DNA from: JBAYOE01 sp050950065
GTDB taxonomy: Bacteria; Spirochaetota; Spirochaetia; Sphaerochaetales; Sphaerochaetaceae
DNA length: 64,000 nt
Direction: 5' to 3'
Assembly (NCBI GenBank): GCA_050950065.1
Contig: JBMNGX010000001.1
Span: forward strand, 124,001-188,000
Positions 31,328 to 38,840 of this stretch are shown in pieces. The translations under genes were made by a program, and so were the position numbers. Position 1 is the stretch's first letter. The number at the start of each line of letters is the position of its first letter. The notes beneath the pieces are model-generated. The model was not told where the DNA came from. It ran no database searches and saw only the letters and a program-made list of their open reading frames with translations.

Positions 31328-31887
31328 TTATAATCGGCGGGGTTATCGATATCGGTAACCCACGCTTTATCATCTGTTTGGTAACGAAGAACGTTTTTAG
31401 TATCTAAAAAGCTTTGCATTGAATCAAAAGGAGTCCCATTTAAAAGGGGTTTAATTAAAGAGTAGCTGCACAAAACAGGATGACCAGGATTATCGTTATG
31501 ATAAACTCTAACTGCATCCCAATCATTTAATAGGGTTCTTAATAACCTATAATGTTCTTTAGTAATTAGAGGGCGATCTGCTAAAGCTATTGCAAAGTCA
31601 TCTTCTTCACTTATGCCTTTAAGGCCCACTAGGGTGCTAGAGAACTGTCCTAATTCAGAGTTTTCGTTGCGGACAATTATAAACTCTTTATTCAATTGTT
31701 CTTTGTATTTTATTAGCTCTTTTTCTATTTTCTGATGATAAAATCCGGTCACCACAATAACGCTTTCACTCGAATCAAGTGCTGCTTTTAAAGACCAATA
31801 CAGAAGTGTTTTTTGTTTATAAGGTAAAAGGAGTTTAACCTTGTTCATCCTTTTAGATTGACCTGCTGCTAAAAGTATAGTGACCAT
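31300..31887 (-). CDS. MobA-like nucleotidyltransferase family protein
   Basis: This 195-residue NTP-transferase-like protein starts with the nucleotide-binding loop LLAAGQSKRM, followed by K-L-L-L-P, a G-Q-F-S-S-T-L segment, the metal site A-L-A-D-R-P and G-H-P-V-L. These fit the MobA/MocA/CTP- or GTP-dependent molybdopterin cytidylyl/guanylyltransferase-like group. No molybdenum cofactor genes are adjacent, so the substrate is open. It is convergent with clpB and overlaps its last 28 bases. It is divergent from the DUF554 gene. Confidence 0.85.
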   Translation of the reverse strand: MVTILLAAGQSKRMNKVKLLLPYKQKTLLYWSLKAALDSSESVIVVTGFYHQKIEKELIKYKEQLNKEFIIVRNENSELGQFSSTLVGLKGISEEDDFAIALADRPLITKEHYRLLRTLLNDWDAVRVYHNDNPGHPVLCSYSLIKPLLNGTPFDSMQSFLDTKNVLRYQTDDKAWVTDIDNPADYNQLVANSKL

Positions 31888-31905
31888 AAAAATAATTTAA
31901 CACGA

Positions 31906-31934
31906 TTGTCAAAAGATAACCATCTGATTATACT
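31906..31934 (+). promoter_or_regulatory. Promoter of the DUF554 gene
   Basis: TTGTCA (31906-31911) and TATACT (31929-31934) are spaced 17 bp apart. The expected start of transcription (about 31941) coincides with the ATG at 31942, suggesting a leaderless messenger. Confidence 0.6.
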
Positions 31935-31941
31935 CACACCC

Positions 31942-32661
31942 ATGATTGCCATTTATATCAATAGCATTGTTGTCGTAGTGGGCGCTTTAATTGGCCTACT
32001 GATAGGATCTCGTTTAAAAGAGGAGTTTAAACAAGTTGTTTTTGCCTCCTCAGGTTTAGTTACTTTAGTCATTGGAATTAAGATGGCTTTAGAGACTCGT
32101 AGCTTTTTAATCCTCCTTTTTTCAATCATTGTTGGAGGTATTTTAGGTTACGCACTAAAAATTGAGCCATCGATTTTAAAGTTGGGTGATTGGTTAGAGT
32201 CTAAGACAACTAAAGGCAATCAAAAAGAGGGCTCTATGTTTGCCCGTGGATTTTTGAACTCCTCAGTTTTGTTTTGCTCTGGGGCAATGAGCGTTGTTGG
32301 CTCTATTGCAGCAGGGACCCAACAAGATTATACTCTGATTTTAATTAAGTCTGTTATGGATGGAGCTATGGCAATTATTTTTGCTGCAGCTTATGGGGCA
32401 GGAGTTATTTTCTCCTCTGTAGTTATTTTGCTTTACCAAGGATTTTTTGTAATAGCAGGAGATTGGATTGCCCCCCTTTTAGGAGAGATGGGGTTAGCCG
32501 AACTTTCGGCTAGTGGGGGAGTGTTATTAATAATGATTGCCTTTGGATTAATAGATGTGCGCCAGTTCAAAACTGGAAATTTCTTACCGGCGCTTTTATT
32601 TGCCCCAATTTTCTCTAAAGTTGCCATCTATTTGGTCCAACTCTTCCCTTTCTTAAGTTAG
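31942..32661 (+). CDS. DUF554 family membrane protein (YqgA-like)
   Basis: This membrane protein of about 239 residues has six to seven hydrophobic segments. Its N-terminus (NSIVVVVGALIGLLIGSRLKEE) and the central GFLNSSVLFCSGAMSVVGSIAAG segment are typical of DUF554/YqgA proteins of unknown function, possibly transporters. I start at the ATG 31942, which lines up with family N-termini; an in-frame TTG at 31906 coincides with the -35 box. No Shine-Dalgarno precedes 31942. It ends back-to-back with glgP, with no bases between the two stop codons. Confidence 0.88.
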   Translation: MIAIYINSIVVVVGALIGLLIGSRLKEEFKQVVFASSGLVTLVIGIKMALETRSFLILLFSIIVGGILGYALKIEPSILKLGDWLESKTTKGNQKEGSMFARGFLNSSVLFCSGAMSVVGSIAAGTQQDYTLILIKSVMDGAMAIIFAAAYGAGVIFSSVVILLYQGFFVIAGDWIAPLLGEMGLAELSASGGVLLIMIAFGLIDVRQFKTGNFLPALLFAPIFSKVAIYLVQLFPFLS

Positions 32662-35166
32662 CTACTTCTTACGAGCACTTGTTAGAGTTGAACTAGATGA
32701 GTGATCTTTATCAACAGGGACACTTTTTACTTTCCAAATATCGTTAGCATATTGGGTAATAGTGCGATCACTAGAAAACTTACCTGAAGATGCTATGTTA
32801 ATAATTGCAGTTTTTGCCCACTTATCAATATCTGTTGCATAGAGGTTAGTAGCCTCCTGGTGTGCATCGGTGTAAGAGCGTAAATCTGCAAAGTGGAAGT
32901 AGGTATCATTGCCAAGGAGTTCTTGAATTAGAGGCTCAAAGATATGAGGTTCCATCATATTAAAGTAACCAGATAAGAGTAGTTCAACTCCCTTTTTAAT
33001 TTCAGGGTCTTGGTTAATCCAGCTTTGAGGTGAATATTGAGCTCTCATACTCTCAACTTCATCAGCCGAGTGCCCAAAAATGAACATATTCTCTTTACCA
33101 ACCTCTTCTGCCATCTCAACGTTAGCTCCATCCATTGTTCCAATAGTTAAAGCACCATTACACATAAATTTCATGTTTCCTGTTCCAGAAGCTTCAAAAC
33201 CAGCAGTTGAAATTTGTTGTGATAAATCGGTTGCAGGAATTAAGTACTCAGCCATTGTGACTCTGTAGTTTGGCAAGAAATGGAGAGCCATTTTCTTATT
33301 AACTGCTGGATCGTTGTTGATGGTACGAGCTAAGTTGTTAATCAATTTGATTATCAATTTTGCTTGGATGTAACCGGGAGCTGCTTTTCCACCAAAGATA
33401 AAGGTTGTTGGTGGGAAATCCTTTAATCGCCCATCTTTGAGTCTTTGGTAAATCAAAATGATATTTAAAGCATTTAGCAGTTGTCTCTTATACTCGTGAA
33501 TTCTTTTAACTTGGACGTCGAACATTGTATTTGGATTTAAAACAATACCACAATCATTTTCAATAAACTTAACTGCACTTTGTTTAGCTTCTTGCTTAAT
33601 CTTTAAAAAGTCACTTCTAAATGTTGCATCGTCGGCAAACTTTCTTAAATCGGCAATTCTTGAATAATCTGTTATCCACTTATCTCCAATAGCTTCACTA
33701 ATTTTAGCAGCTAAGAGAGGGTTAGAACTTAAAAGCCATCTTCTTTGGGTTATACCGTTGGTTTTGTTGTTAAAACGATCTGGTAAAACAACAGAAAATT
33801 CTGGGAACATCCTCTCTTTTAGTAAATCGGAGTGAAGTTGGGCAACTCCATTGGTGGAGTGAGATCCAATAATGGAAAGGTTTGCCATCCTAATAGATCT
33901 CTCATCTCCCTCTTCAACAATGCTTAAGCGGGCAATTGCATCAGCTTGCATTGGAAAGAATGCCACAGCATTTTGTAAAAAGCGGTGGTTTATCTCAAAG
34001 ATGATTTGTAAGTGGCGAGGTAAAATATCTTGAATCATTTTTAATGGCCACTTTTCTAAAGCTTCGGGCATTAAGGTGTGGTTGGTGTATCCCATTGTTT
34101 TAACTGTGATATCCCAAGCCTCATCCCATTGAAGTTGTTCATCATCAATTAAGATTCTCATCAATTCAGGAATAGCTAAAGAGGGGTGAGTATCATTTAA
34201 TTGGATAGCTGCAAAATCAGGAAGTTTGTGCCAACTAACGTTCTCTCTTTTAAAACGTCTAATGATATCTGCTAATGAGCAAGCAACAAAGAAGTATTGT
34301 TGTTTTAAGCGAAGTTCTTTACCCATATATAGGGTGTCGTTGGGATAAAGGACCTGACTTAAAGTCTCTGCTAAAGTCTTTGATCTAACAGATTCAACAT
34401 AGTCCCCTTCGTTAAACTCTTTAAAGTTGAACTCTTCAGTTGCCTGAGCTGACCATAACCTTAAGGTGTTAACAGTTTTGCCCCCATAGCCAACAATTGG
34501 CATATCGTAGGCAACCCCTTCAACTTGGTCGCTGCTGATCCATTTATAAAGGTCTCTCCCTTTTTCCCTGATTAGGCGAACTTCACCACCAAAGTTAACT
34601 TTGTAAACAAGATCTTTTCTTTTAATTTCCCAAGGGTTTCCATACTTTAACCAGTTATCAGGTTGCTCTGTTTGCCACCCATTTTTTAACTGTTGTTTGA
34701 AAATACCGTAGTTGTACCTAATTCCGTAACCGTAAGAGGGAATGTCGAGTGTTGCCATTGAGTCTAAAAAACAGGCAGCTAGTCTTCCTAGCCCTCCGTT
34801 ACCGAGTCCAGCATCGAGTTCTTTATCGGCCATTTGCTCATACTCATATCCCAAAGAAGACATGGCATCTTTTACCTCTTTATCTAACTTTAGATTAATT
34901 ATGTTGTTGGTCATAGCTCTCCCCATTAGAAATTCTAATGAGAGGTAGTAAACTCTTTTCGCTTGGTTTTCACGCTGAACTTTTCTACTGTGCTGCCACT
35001 GTTGAATAATGCGATCTCTGATTGCATATGCTAAAGCTGTGTAGCGGGTAATGTCGTTATTATGAAAGTCTCCTGCGTCCAATGTATACTTTAAGTGCTC
35101 AGCGAAATCTAAGGCGATAGCCTCTTTAGAAGGGCTGATACGAGTGTGCTCTTTTGTTGTTGTCAT
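32662..35166 (-). CDS. glgP: Glycogen/maltodextrin phosphorylase
   Basis: This 834-residue family GT35 enzyme releases glucose-1-phosphate from alpha-1,4-glucans using pyridoxal phosphate. The PLP lysine is K666 in the segment E-A-S-G-T-G-N-M-K-F, near the position of the rabbit enzyme's K680. The substrate segments N-G-G-L-G-R-L-A-A-C-F and FQVKRIHEYKRQ-like (VQVKRIHEYKRQLLN) are present. The ATG at 35166 has AGAGGAAA upstream; an in-frame start at 35235 would add 23 unconserved residues. It indicates storage polysaccharide use. It stands alone, convergent with the DUF554 gene. Confidence 0.96.
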   Translation of the reverse strand: MTTTKEHTRISPSKEAIALDFAEHLKYTLDAGDFHNNDITRYTALAYAIRDRIIQQWQHSRKVQRENQAKRVYYLSLEFLMGRAMTNNIINLKLDKEVKDAMSSLGYEYEQMADKELDAGLGNGGLGRLAACFLDSMATLDIPSYGYGIRYNYGIFKQQLKNGWQTEQPDNWLKYGNPWEIKRKDLVYKVNFGGEVRLIREKGRDLYKWISSDQVEGVAYDMPIVGYGGKTVNTLRLWSAQATEEFNFKEFNEGDYVESVRSKTLAETLSQVLYPNDTLYMGKELRLKQQYFFVACSLADIIRRFKRENVSWHKLPDFAAIQLNDTHPSLAIPELMRILIDDEQLQWDEAWDITVKTMGYTNHTLMPEALEKWPLKMIQDILPRHLQIIFEINHRFLQNAVAFFPMQADAIARLSIVEEGDERSIRMANLSIIGSHSTNGVAQLHSDLLKERMFPEFSVVLPDRFNNKTNGITQRRWLLSSNPLLAAKISEAIGDKWITDYSRIADLRKFADDATFRSDFLKIKQEAKQSAVKFIENDCGIVLNPNTMFDVQVKRIHEYKRQLLNALNIILIYQRLKDGRLKDFPPTTFIFGGKAAPGYIQAKLIIKLINNLARTINNDPAVNKKMALHFLPNYRVTMAEYLIPATDLSQQISTAGFEASGTGNMKFMCNGALTIGTMDGANVEMAEEVGKENMFIFGHSADEVESMRAQYSPQSWINQDPEIKKGVELLLSGYFNMMEPHIFEPLIQELLGNDTYFHFADLRSYTDAHQEATNLYATDIDKWAKTAIINIASSGKFSSDRTITQYANDIWKVKSVPVDKDHSSSSTLTSARKK

Positions 35167-35260
35167 TCTATTTCCTCTAACTTGTAAAAAGGTTATATTT
35201 ATCGCCATAGTAACTGAATAGCACTTCAGGTGCAACCTAAGCCAAATACCAGTTTTGATA

Positions 35261-35289
35261 TTGACAAAAAAATGGTGATTTGCTACTTT
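35261..35289 (+). promoter_or_regulatory. Promoter of the tRNA-Thr/rpmG/secE/nusG unit
   Basis: A consensus TTGACA (35261-35266) and TACTTT (35284-35289) are 17 bp apart, about 57 bp upstream of tRNA-Thr. The -35 is perfect and the -10 is weak. Confidence 0.55.
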
Positions 35290-35345
35290 GACTACTGCTC
35301 GACTGAAAAATCGGGTAATTAATTTGTTTTTAGCCGCAGTAGTGC

Positions 35346-35418
35346 GCCCTTGTAGCTCAGCAGGCAGAGCACCACCATGGTAAGGTGGGGGTCATCGGTT
35401 CGAATCCGATCGAGGGCT
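35346..35418 (+). tRNA. trnT: tRNA-Thr (GGU)
   Basis: A 73-nt cloverleaf: acceptor GCCCTTG/CGAGGGC, D arm GCTC...GAGC, anticodon stem CCACC/GGTGG with loop ATGGTAA, T arm ATCGG-TTCGAAT-CCGAT. The anticodon GGT (35379-35381) reads ACC and ACU. The discriminator base is U and CCA is not encoded. Its anticodon and discriminator match the specifier and acceptor-pairing base of the thrS T-box at 12605-12900. Confidence 0.97.
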
Positions 35419-35471
35419 TTTTTTAATTTACTGCAGTTTGAATTAGCCGTATTTTCGGCAAGGAGTTATCG

Positions 35472-35648
35472 ATGGCTAGCAAAAAGAAGGGGCCAGTTGA
35501 GAAAATCGCTTTACAGTGCACCGAATGTAAACGGAGAAACTATACTACAGAGAAAAATCGTCGTAACTTACCAAGTAAGCTAGAGTTCAATAAGTTTTGT
35601 CCCCATGATCGAAAACACACCCTTCATCGTGAGACAAAAATAAAATAG
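35472..35648 (+). CDS. rpmG: 50S ribosomal protein L33 (bL33)
   Basis: This 58-residue protein was read directly from the sequence. The ATG is preceded by AAGGAG. Family features are C16-T-E-C19, R-N-Y-T-T, K-N-R-R-N and R-K-H-T-L-H-R-E. Zinc-binding L33 has two C-x-x-C pairs; here the second pair reads C43-P-H-D46, so the fourth cysteine is replaced by Asp. The gene lies between two tRNA genes and ahead of secE-nusG, a classic arrangement. Confidence 0.96.
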   Translation: MASKKKGPVEKIALQCTECKRRNYTTEKNRRNLPSKLEFNKFCPHDRKHTLHRETKIK

Positions 35649-35662
35649 CTAGGGACGCAAAC

Positions 35663-35736
35663 AGGTCAGTAGCTCCAACGGCTAGAGCGCTGGTCTCCAA
35701 AACCAGATGTTGTAGGTTCGAATCCTACCTGGCCTG
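35663..35736 (+). tRNA. trnW: tRNA-Trp (CCA)
   Basis: A 74-nt cloverleaf: acceptor AGGTCAG/CTGGCCT, anticodon stem CTGGT/ACCAG with anticodon CCA at 35697-35699, T arm GTAGG-TTCGAAT-CCTAC, discriminator G. The rpmG-trnW-secE-nusG order is common in bacteria. Confidence 0.96.
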
Positions 35737-35763
35737 TTGGCTTCCTGCTTAAGGAGTTATTTG

Positions 35764-35943
35764 GTGAAGAAGTTATTTCGATATTTTAAAGAATCACATC
35801 TCGAGTTGAAGAAGGTTGTATGGCCTTCTCGCGATGAGGTAGTAAGCTCTACTAAAGTCGTTCTAATCTCAACGGCTATTATTGCGTTGATCCTTGGATT
35901 AGTTGACTTCCTGCTTGTTCAGGGCGTCGATTTAATTTTCTAG
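35764..35943 (+). CDS. secE: Preprotein translocase subunit SecE
   Basis: This 59-residue, single-helix SecE has the conserved E-L-K-K-V-V-W-P-S-R-D-E amphipathic segment followed by one membrane helix (about 32-54). I chose the GTG at 35764, with AAGGAG about eight bases upstream; in-frame TTG codons at 35737 and 35761 are alternatives, the former lying at the tRNA-Trp 3' end. It forms the SecYEG channel with SecY, encoded at 58140-59462. Confidence 0.93.
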   Translation: MKKLFRYFKESHLELKKVVWPSRDEVVSSTKVVLISTAIIALILGLVDFLLVQGVDLIF

Positions 35944-35953
35944 GGAGAGGGTA

Positions 35954-36511
35954 ATGGCTAAAGGTTGGTATGTTGTTCATACCTACTCAGGGTATGAGAA
36001 CAAAATAGAAAAAACTATCCAAAAAATTATGGAGAGCGACAGGGAGTTTAGTGAAGTCGTTAGCGATACTAAAGTTCCCACTGAAGAAGTTGTTGAAGTA
36101 AAGGATGGGGTCAAAAAGAGTGTCAAAAGGAAAGTCCTTCCTGGCTATCTTTTGGTCCAAATGGATTTGCCCGAATTCCAATGGGAATATTTTTGTTCCC
36201 AAATAAGGAGAATTCAGGGTGTTATTGGTTTTATTGGCACTACAGGGGGTGGTAAACCTGCTCCGCTTTCATCCGATGAGTTGAAAGGAATCTTACAAAA
36301 GACTGGTGAAATTAAAACTGAGAAAACTTTACGACCACTACAAACATTTAGTGAAGGGGAGCACGTTAAGATTATTGAAGGCCCCTTTGAGTCGTTCACT
36401 GGAACTATTGAAGAGATTAACTTGGAGAAGAGTAAGTTGCGCGTCTTAGTTGGAATTTTTGGCCGCTCCACTCCAGTTGAAGTAGATTTCCTTCAGGTTG
36501 AAAAAATCTGA
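35954..36511 (+). CDS. nusG: Transcription termination/antitermination protein NusG
   Basis: This 185-residue protein binds RNA polymerase, Rho and S10. The NGN domain begins W-Y-V-V-H-T-Y-S-G-Y-E and the C-terminal KOW domain has G-E-H-V-K-I-I-E-G-P-F. Length is normal. It starts 10 bp after secE with GGGAGAGGG upstream. Confidence 0.97.
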   Translation: MAKGWYVVHTYSGYENKIEKTIQKIMESDREFSEVVSDTKVPTEEVVEVKDGVKKSVKRKVLPGYLLVQMDLPEFQWEYFCSQIRRIQGVIGFIGTTGGGKPAPLSSDELKGILQKTGEIKTEKTLRPLQTFSEGEHVKIIEGPFESFTGTIEEINLEKSKLRVLVGIFGRSTPVEVDFLQVEKI

Positions 36512-36530
36512 AGACGATTTTTTAACAATT

Positions 36531-36605
36531 CCCACCATTTTATGGTGTTGGGAGCCTCTTAGTTTAAGGGGCGTTAATACCAGCGCAGAACTTTAAGTTG
36601 CTGCG
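36531..36605 (+). promoter_or_regulatory. rplK leader hairpins
   Basis: Two hairpins lie between nusG and rplK. The first pairs CCC-ACCAT (36531-36538) with ATGGT and GGG (36542-36552) and has no T run. The second pairs CGCAG (36584-36588) with CTGCG (36601-36605), with AAC/GTT inside, just before the rplK ribosome binding site. The second may be the L1 autoregulatory site known from other L11-L1 operons; this is inferred from position. Confidence 0.35.
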
Positions 36606-36620
36606 TAAGGAGAAAATATT

Positions 36621-37052
36621 ATGGCAAAGAAGAAGGTTGCTGCAATTATTAAGTTGCAGTGCCCAGCCCAAAAGGCTACCCCTGCGCCTCCCATTGGGCC
36701 TGCATTAGGACCCCATGGAGTGAGTGCACCCCAGTTTGTACAACAATTCAATGATAAGACAAAAAACATTGAAAGTGGGTTGATTGTCCCTGTTGTTATC
36801 ACAGTTTATGCTGACCGTTCATTCTCATTTATTTTAAAAACACCTCCAGCATCTGTTTTAATTAAGAAGACCCTCGGTTTAGAAAAGGGTTCTGGAACTC
36901 CTCACACAGTGAAGGTTGCAAAAATCAACCAAGCTCAGTTGGAAGAGATCGCAAAAACTAAACTCCCAGATTTGAATGCTAACGATATTGAAGCAGCAAA
37001 GAAGATTGTTGCTGGTACTGCACGCAGCATGGGTGTTGAGGTGGAGGCTTAG
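36621..37052 (+). CDS. rplK: 50S ribosomal protein L11 (uL11)
   Basis: This 143-residue protein has the conserved N-terminal A-T-P-A-P-P-I-G-P-A-L-G-P-H-G segment and the C-terminal rRNA-binding domain ending G-T-A-R-S-M-G-V. It builds the GTPase-associated centre on 23S rRNA and is needed for stringent-response sensing. AAGGAG precedes the ATG. First gene of rplK-rplA-rplJ-rplL. Confidence 0.98.
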   Translation: MAKKKVAAIIKLQCPAQKATPAPPIGPALGPHGVSAPQFVQQFNDKTKNIESGLIVPVVITVYADRSFSFILKTPPASVLIKKTLGLEKGSGTPHTVKVAKINQAQLEEIAKTKLPDLNANDIEAAKKIVAGTARSMGVEVEA

Positions 37053-37054
37053 TT

Positions 37055-37732
37055 ATGAAACGTGGTAAAAAGTATTTAGAAGCACAAAAAAAAGTTGATC
37101 GTACTAAAGATTACACTTTTGAAGAGGCTGCTGCTTTAGTTAAAGAGGTTGCTTTTGCTAAGTTTGATGAGACAGTGGAGATTTCACTCAACTTAACTCT
37201 TAAAAAGAGTCAATCAGTTAGGGATACCGTTGTCCTTCCAAACCAATTCTCAGATGAGAAGAAAGTTTTAGTATTTGCCAAAGGGGATAAAGTTCAAGAA
37301 GCTTTAGACGCTGGTGCAACATACGTTGGAGATGTCGACTTAGTTGAGAAAGTCAGAGGTGGTTGGTTGGACTTTGATGTTGCTGTTGCAACTCCCGATA
37401 TGATGAAAGATGTTGGAAGACTTGGTCCTATCTTAGGTCGCCGAGGGTTGATGCCCAACCCAAAAACTCAAACAGTTACTTTTGATATCAAAGGTGCTTT
37501 AGCTGAGTTGAAACAGGGTAGAGTGGAGTTCCGCTCCGATAAAACAGGTGTAGTTCACCTAGCTATTGGAAAAGTCTCAATGGATGCCAGCCTCTTAGCC
37601 CAAAATGCCGAAGCGGTTTTAAGTGAAGTTATTCGTAAAAAACCTGCCGATGCAAAAGGGGACTACCTTAAGAGTGTCACTTTAAGTTCCACCATGGGAC
37701 CTGGGGTGATGGTTGCCATCAAAGAGAACTAA
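37055..37732 (+). CDS. rplA: 50S ribosomal protein L1 (uL1)
   Basis: This 225-residue L1-stalk protein has the signature G-R-R-G-L-M-P-N-P-K and the T-V-S/T-x-x-G-P-G-V end block (TLSSTMGPGV). It binds 23S rRNA and, in other bacteria, its own messenger. It starts two bases after rplK. Confidence 0.98.
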   Translation: MKRGKKYLEAQKKVDRTKDYTFEEAAALVKEVAFAKFDETVEISLNLTLKKSQSVRDTVVLPNQFSDEKKVLVFAKGDKVQEALDAGATYVGDVDLVEKVRGGWLDFDVAVATPDMMKDVGRLGPILGRRGLMPNPKTQTVTFDIKGALAELKQGRVEFRSDKTGVVHLAIGKVSMDASLLAQNAEAVLSEVIRKKPADAKGDYLKSVTLSSTMGPGVMVAIKEN

Positions 37733-37743
37733 AGGAGATTGAT

Positions 37744-38250
37744 ATGGCTAAGTATGTAACAAAAAAAGCAGATTATAAAGTTGAAGCCGTCAATAAGATG
37801 AAAGAGGAACTTTCAAACTACGATGGTTATATCTTTGCCGACTACAGGGGAATGACTGTTGAACAAGTGACTACCCTCAGACGCAAACTACAAGAGCACG
37901 ACTCTGCTTTTAGAGTTGTTAAAAACCGCTTTGCAAAAATTGCTCTTGATCAATTGAAAGTTGAAGGACTTGAAGAGCACCTTATTGGACCCACAGCTGT
38001 CACTTTAACTAAAGGAGAAGATGCCTCCAATGCAGCTTCAAAGCTTTTATTTGATCTTGCAAAAAGTAGCCCTTTAGAAATTAAAGGGGCTTACTTGGAT
38101 GGACAGCTTTTCGACTTTGAGGCAATTAGTGCTTACAGCAAGTTGCCAACAAGATCGGAGTTAATAGCTTCTCTTATGGGAACTATTAAAGCACCCTTAT
38201 CAAAGCTTGCTAGAACACTACAAGCTGTTGTTGACGCCAAACAAGAATAA
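37744..38250 (+). CDS. rplJ: 50S ribosomal protein L10 (uL10)
   Basis: This 168-residue stalk base protein anchors L12 dimers. Recognisable blocks are Y-R-G-M-T-V-E-Q, the R-V-V-K-N-R stretch and G-P-T-A-V, with a helical C-terminus for L12. AAAGGAG precedes it, 11 bp after rplA. Confidence 0.97.
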   Translation: MAKYVTKKADYKVEAVNKMKEELSNYDGYIFADYRGMTVEQVTTLRRKLQEHDSAFRVVKNRFAKIALDQLKVEGLEEHLIGPTAVTLTKGEDASNAASKLLFDLAKSSPLEIKGAYLDGQLFDFEAISAYSKLPTRSELIASLMGTIKAPLSKLARTLQAVVDAKQE

Positions 38251-38315
38251 AACGACACTAGTCTTCGATTAAACGTAGACCTGCTATTGTCGTGAAAATA
38301 GAAGGAGAAGATAAT

Positions 38316-38690
38316 ATGGCTACTAAAACACAAGAAGAGATTTTGGAAGCAATTTCAAACATGACAGTGATGGAGATCTCAGATCTCATCAAAGCAATGG
38401 AAGAGAAGTTTGACGTTACCGCTGCTGCTCCCGTTGCCGTTGCTGGTGTTGCTGCTGCAGCCGAAGAGGTTGAGGAGCAAACAGAATTTGACGTAGTCCT
38501 TAAAGGTGTTGCTGATGGAAAAACCATCCCTGTCATTAAGGAAGTTCGTGTATTTACCGGTCTTGGTCTTAAAGAGGCTAAAGATCTTGTTACTGCTGGC
38601 GGTACTATTAAAGAGGCCGTTTCGAAAGAAGAAGCAAATAGTATTAAAGAGAAGCTTGAAGCAGCAGGCGCAACTATTGAAATTAAATAG
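38316..38690 (+). CDS. rplL: 50S ribosomal protein L7/L12 (bL12)
   Basis: This 124-residue stalk protein has an N-terminal dimerisation helix, an alanine/valine-rich hinge (about 38-54) and the C-terminal domain with K-I-x-V-I-K-x-V-R and G-L-G-L-K-E-A-K-D-L-V, which recruits elongation factors. The ATG at 38316 follows AAGGAG; an in-frame ATG-like start eight codons upstream would begin before that site. Confidence 0.98.
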   Translation: MATKTQEEILEAISNMTVMEISDLIKAMEEKFDVTAAAPVAVAGVAAAAEEVEEQTEFDVVLKGVADGKTIPVIKEVRVFTGLGLKEAKDLVTAGGTIKEAVSKEEANSIKEKLEAAGATIEIK

Positions 38691-38733
38691 AGCGCATAGC
38701 TTTTGTATTAAAAGGCGTAAGCCAGAGGGATCA

Positions 38734-38811
38734 GCCACCGCGTTTTACTCGGTGGCCGGTCGTGTCTTATCCGTATTATGTGTTGGTCTTCGGACAATGT
38801 GTCCGATTTTT
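38734..38811 (+). terminator. rplL-rpoB attenuator
   Basis: GCCACCG (38734-38740) pairs with CGGTGGC (38750-38756). Further on, TCGGACA (38790-38796) pairs with TGTCCGA (38800-38806) around a 3-nt loop and is followed by five T residues. The second hairpin is terminator-like. A partial terminator between rplL and rpoB is known in E. coli and lowers rpoBC expression; the same role is inferred here. Confidence 0.65.
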
Positions 38812-38840
38812 CCTTAACATAGACCTTCCGGAGGGTAATA

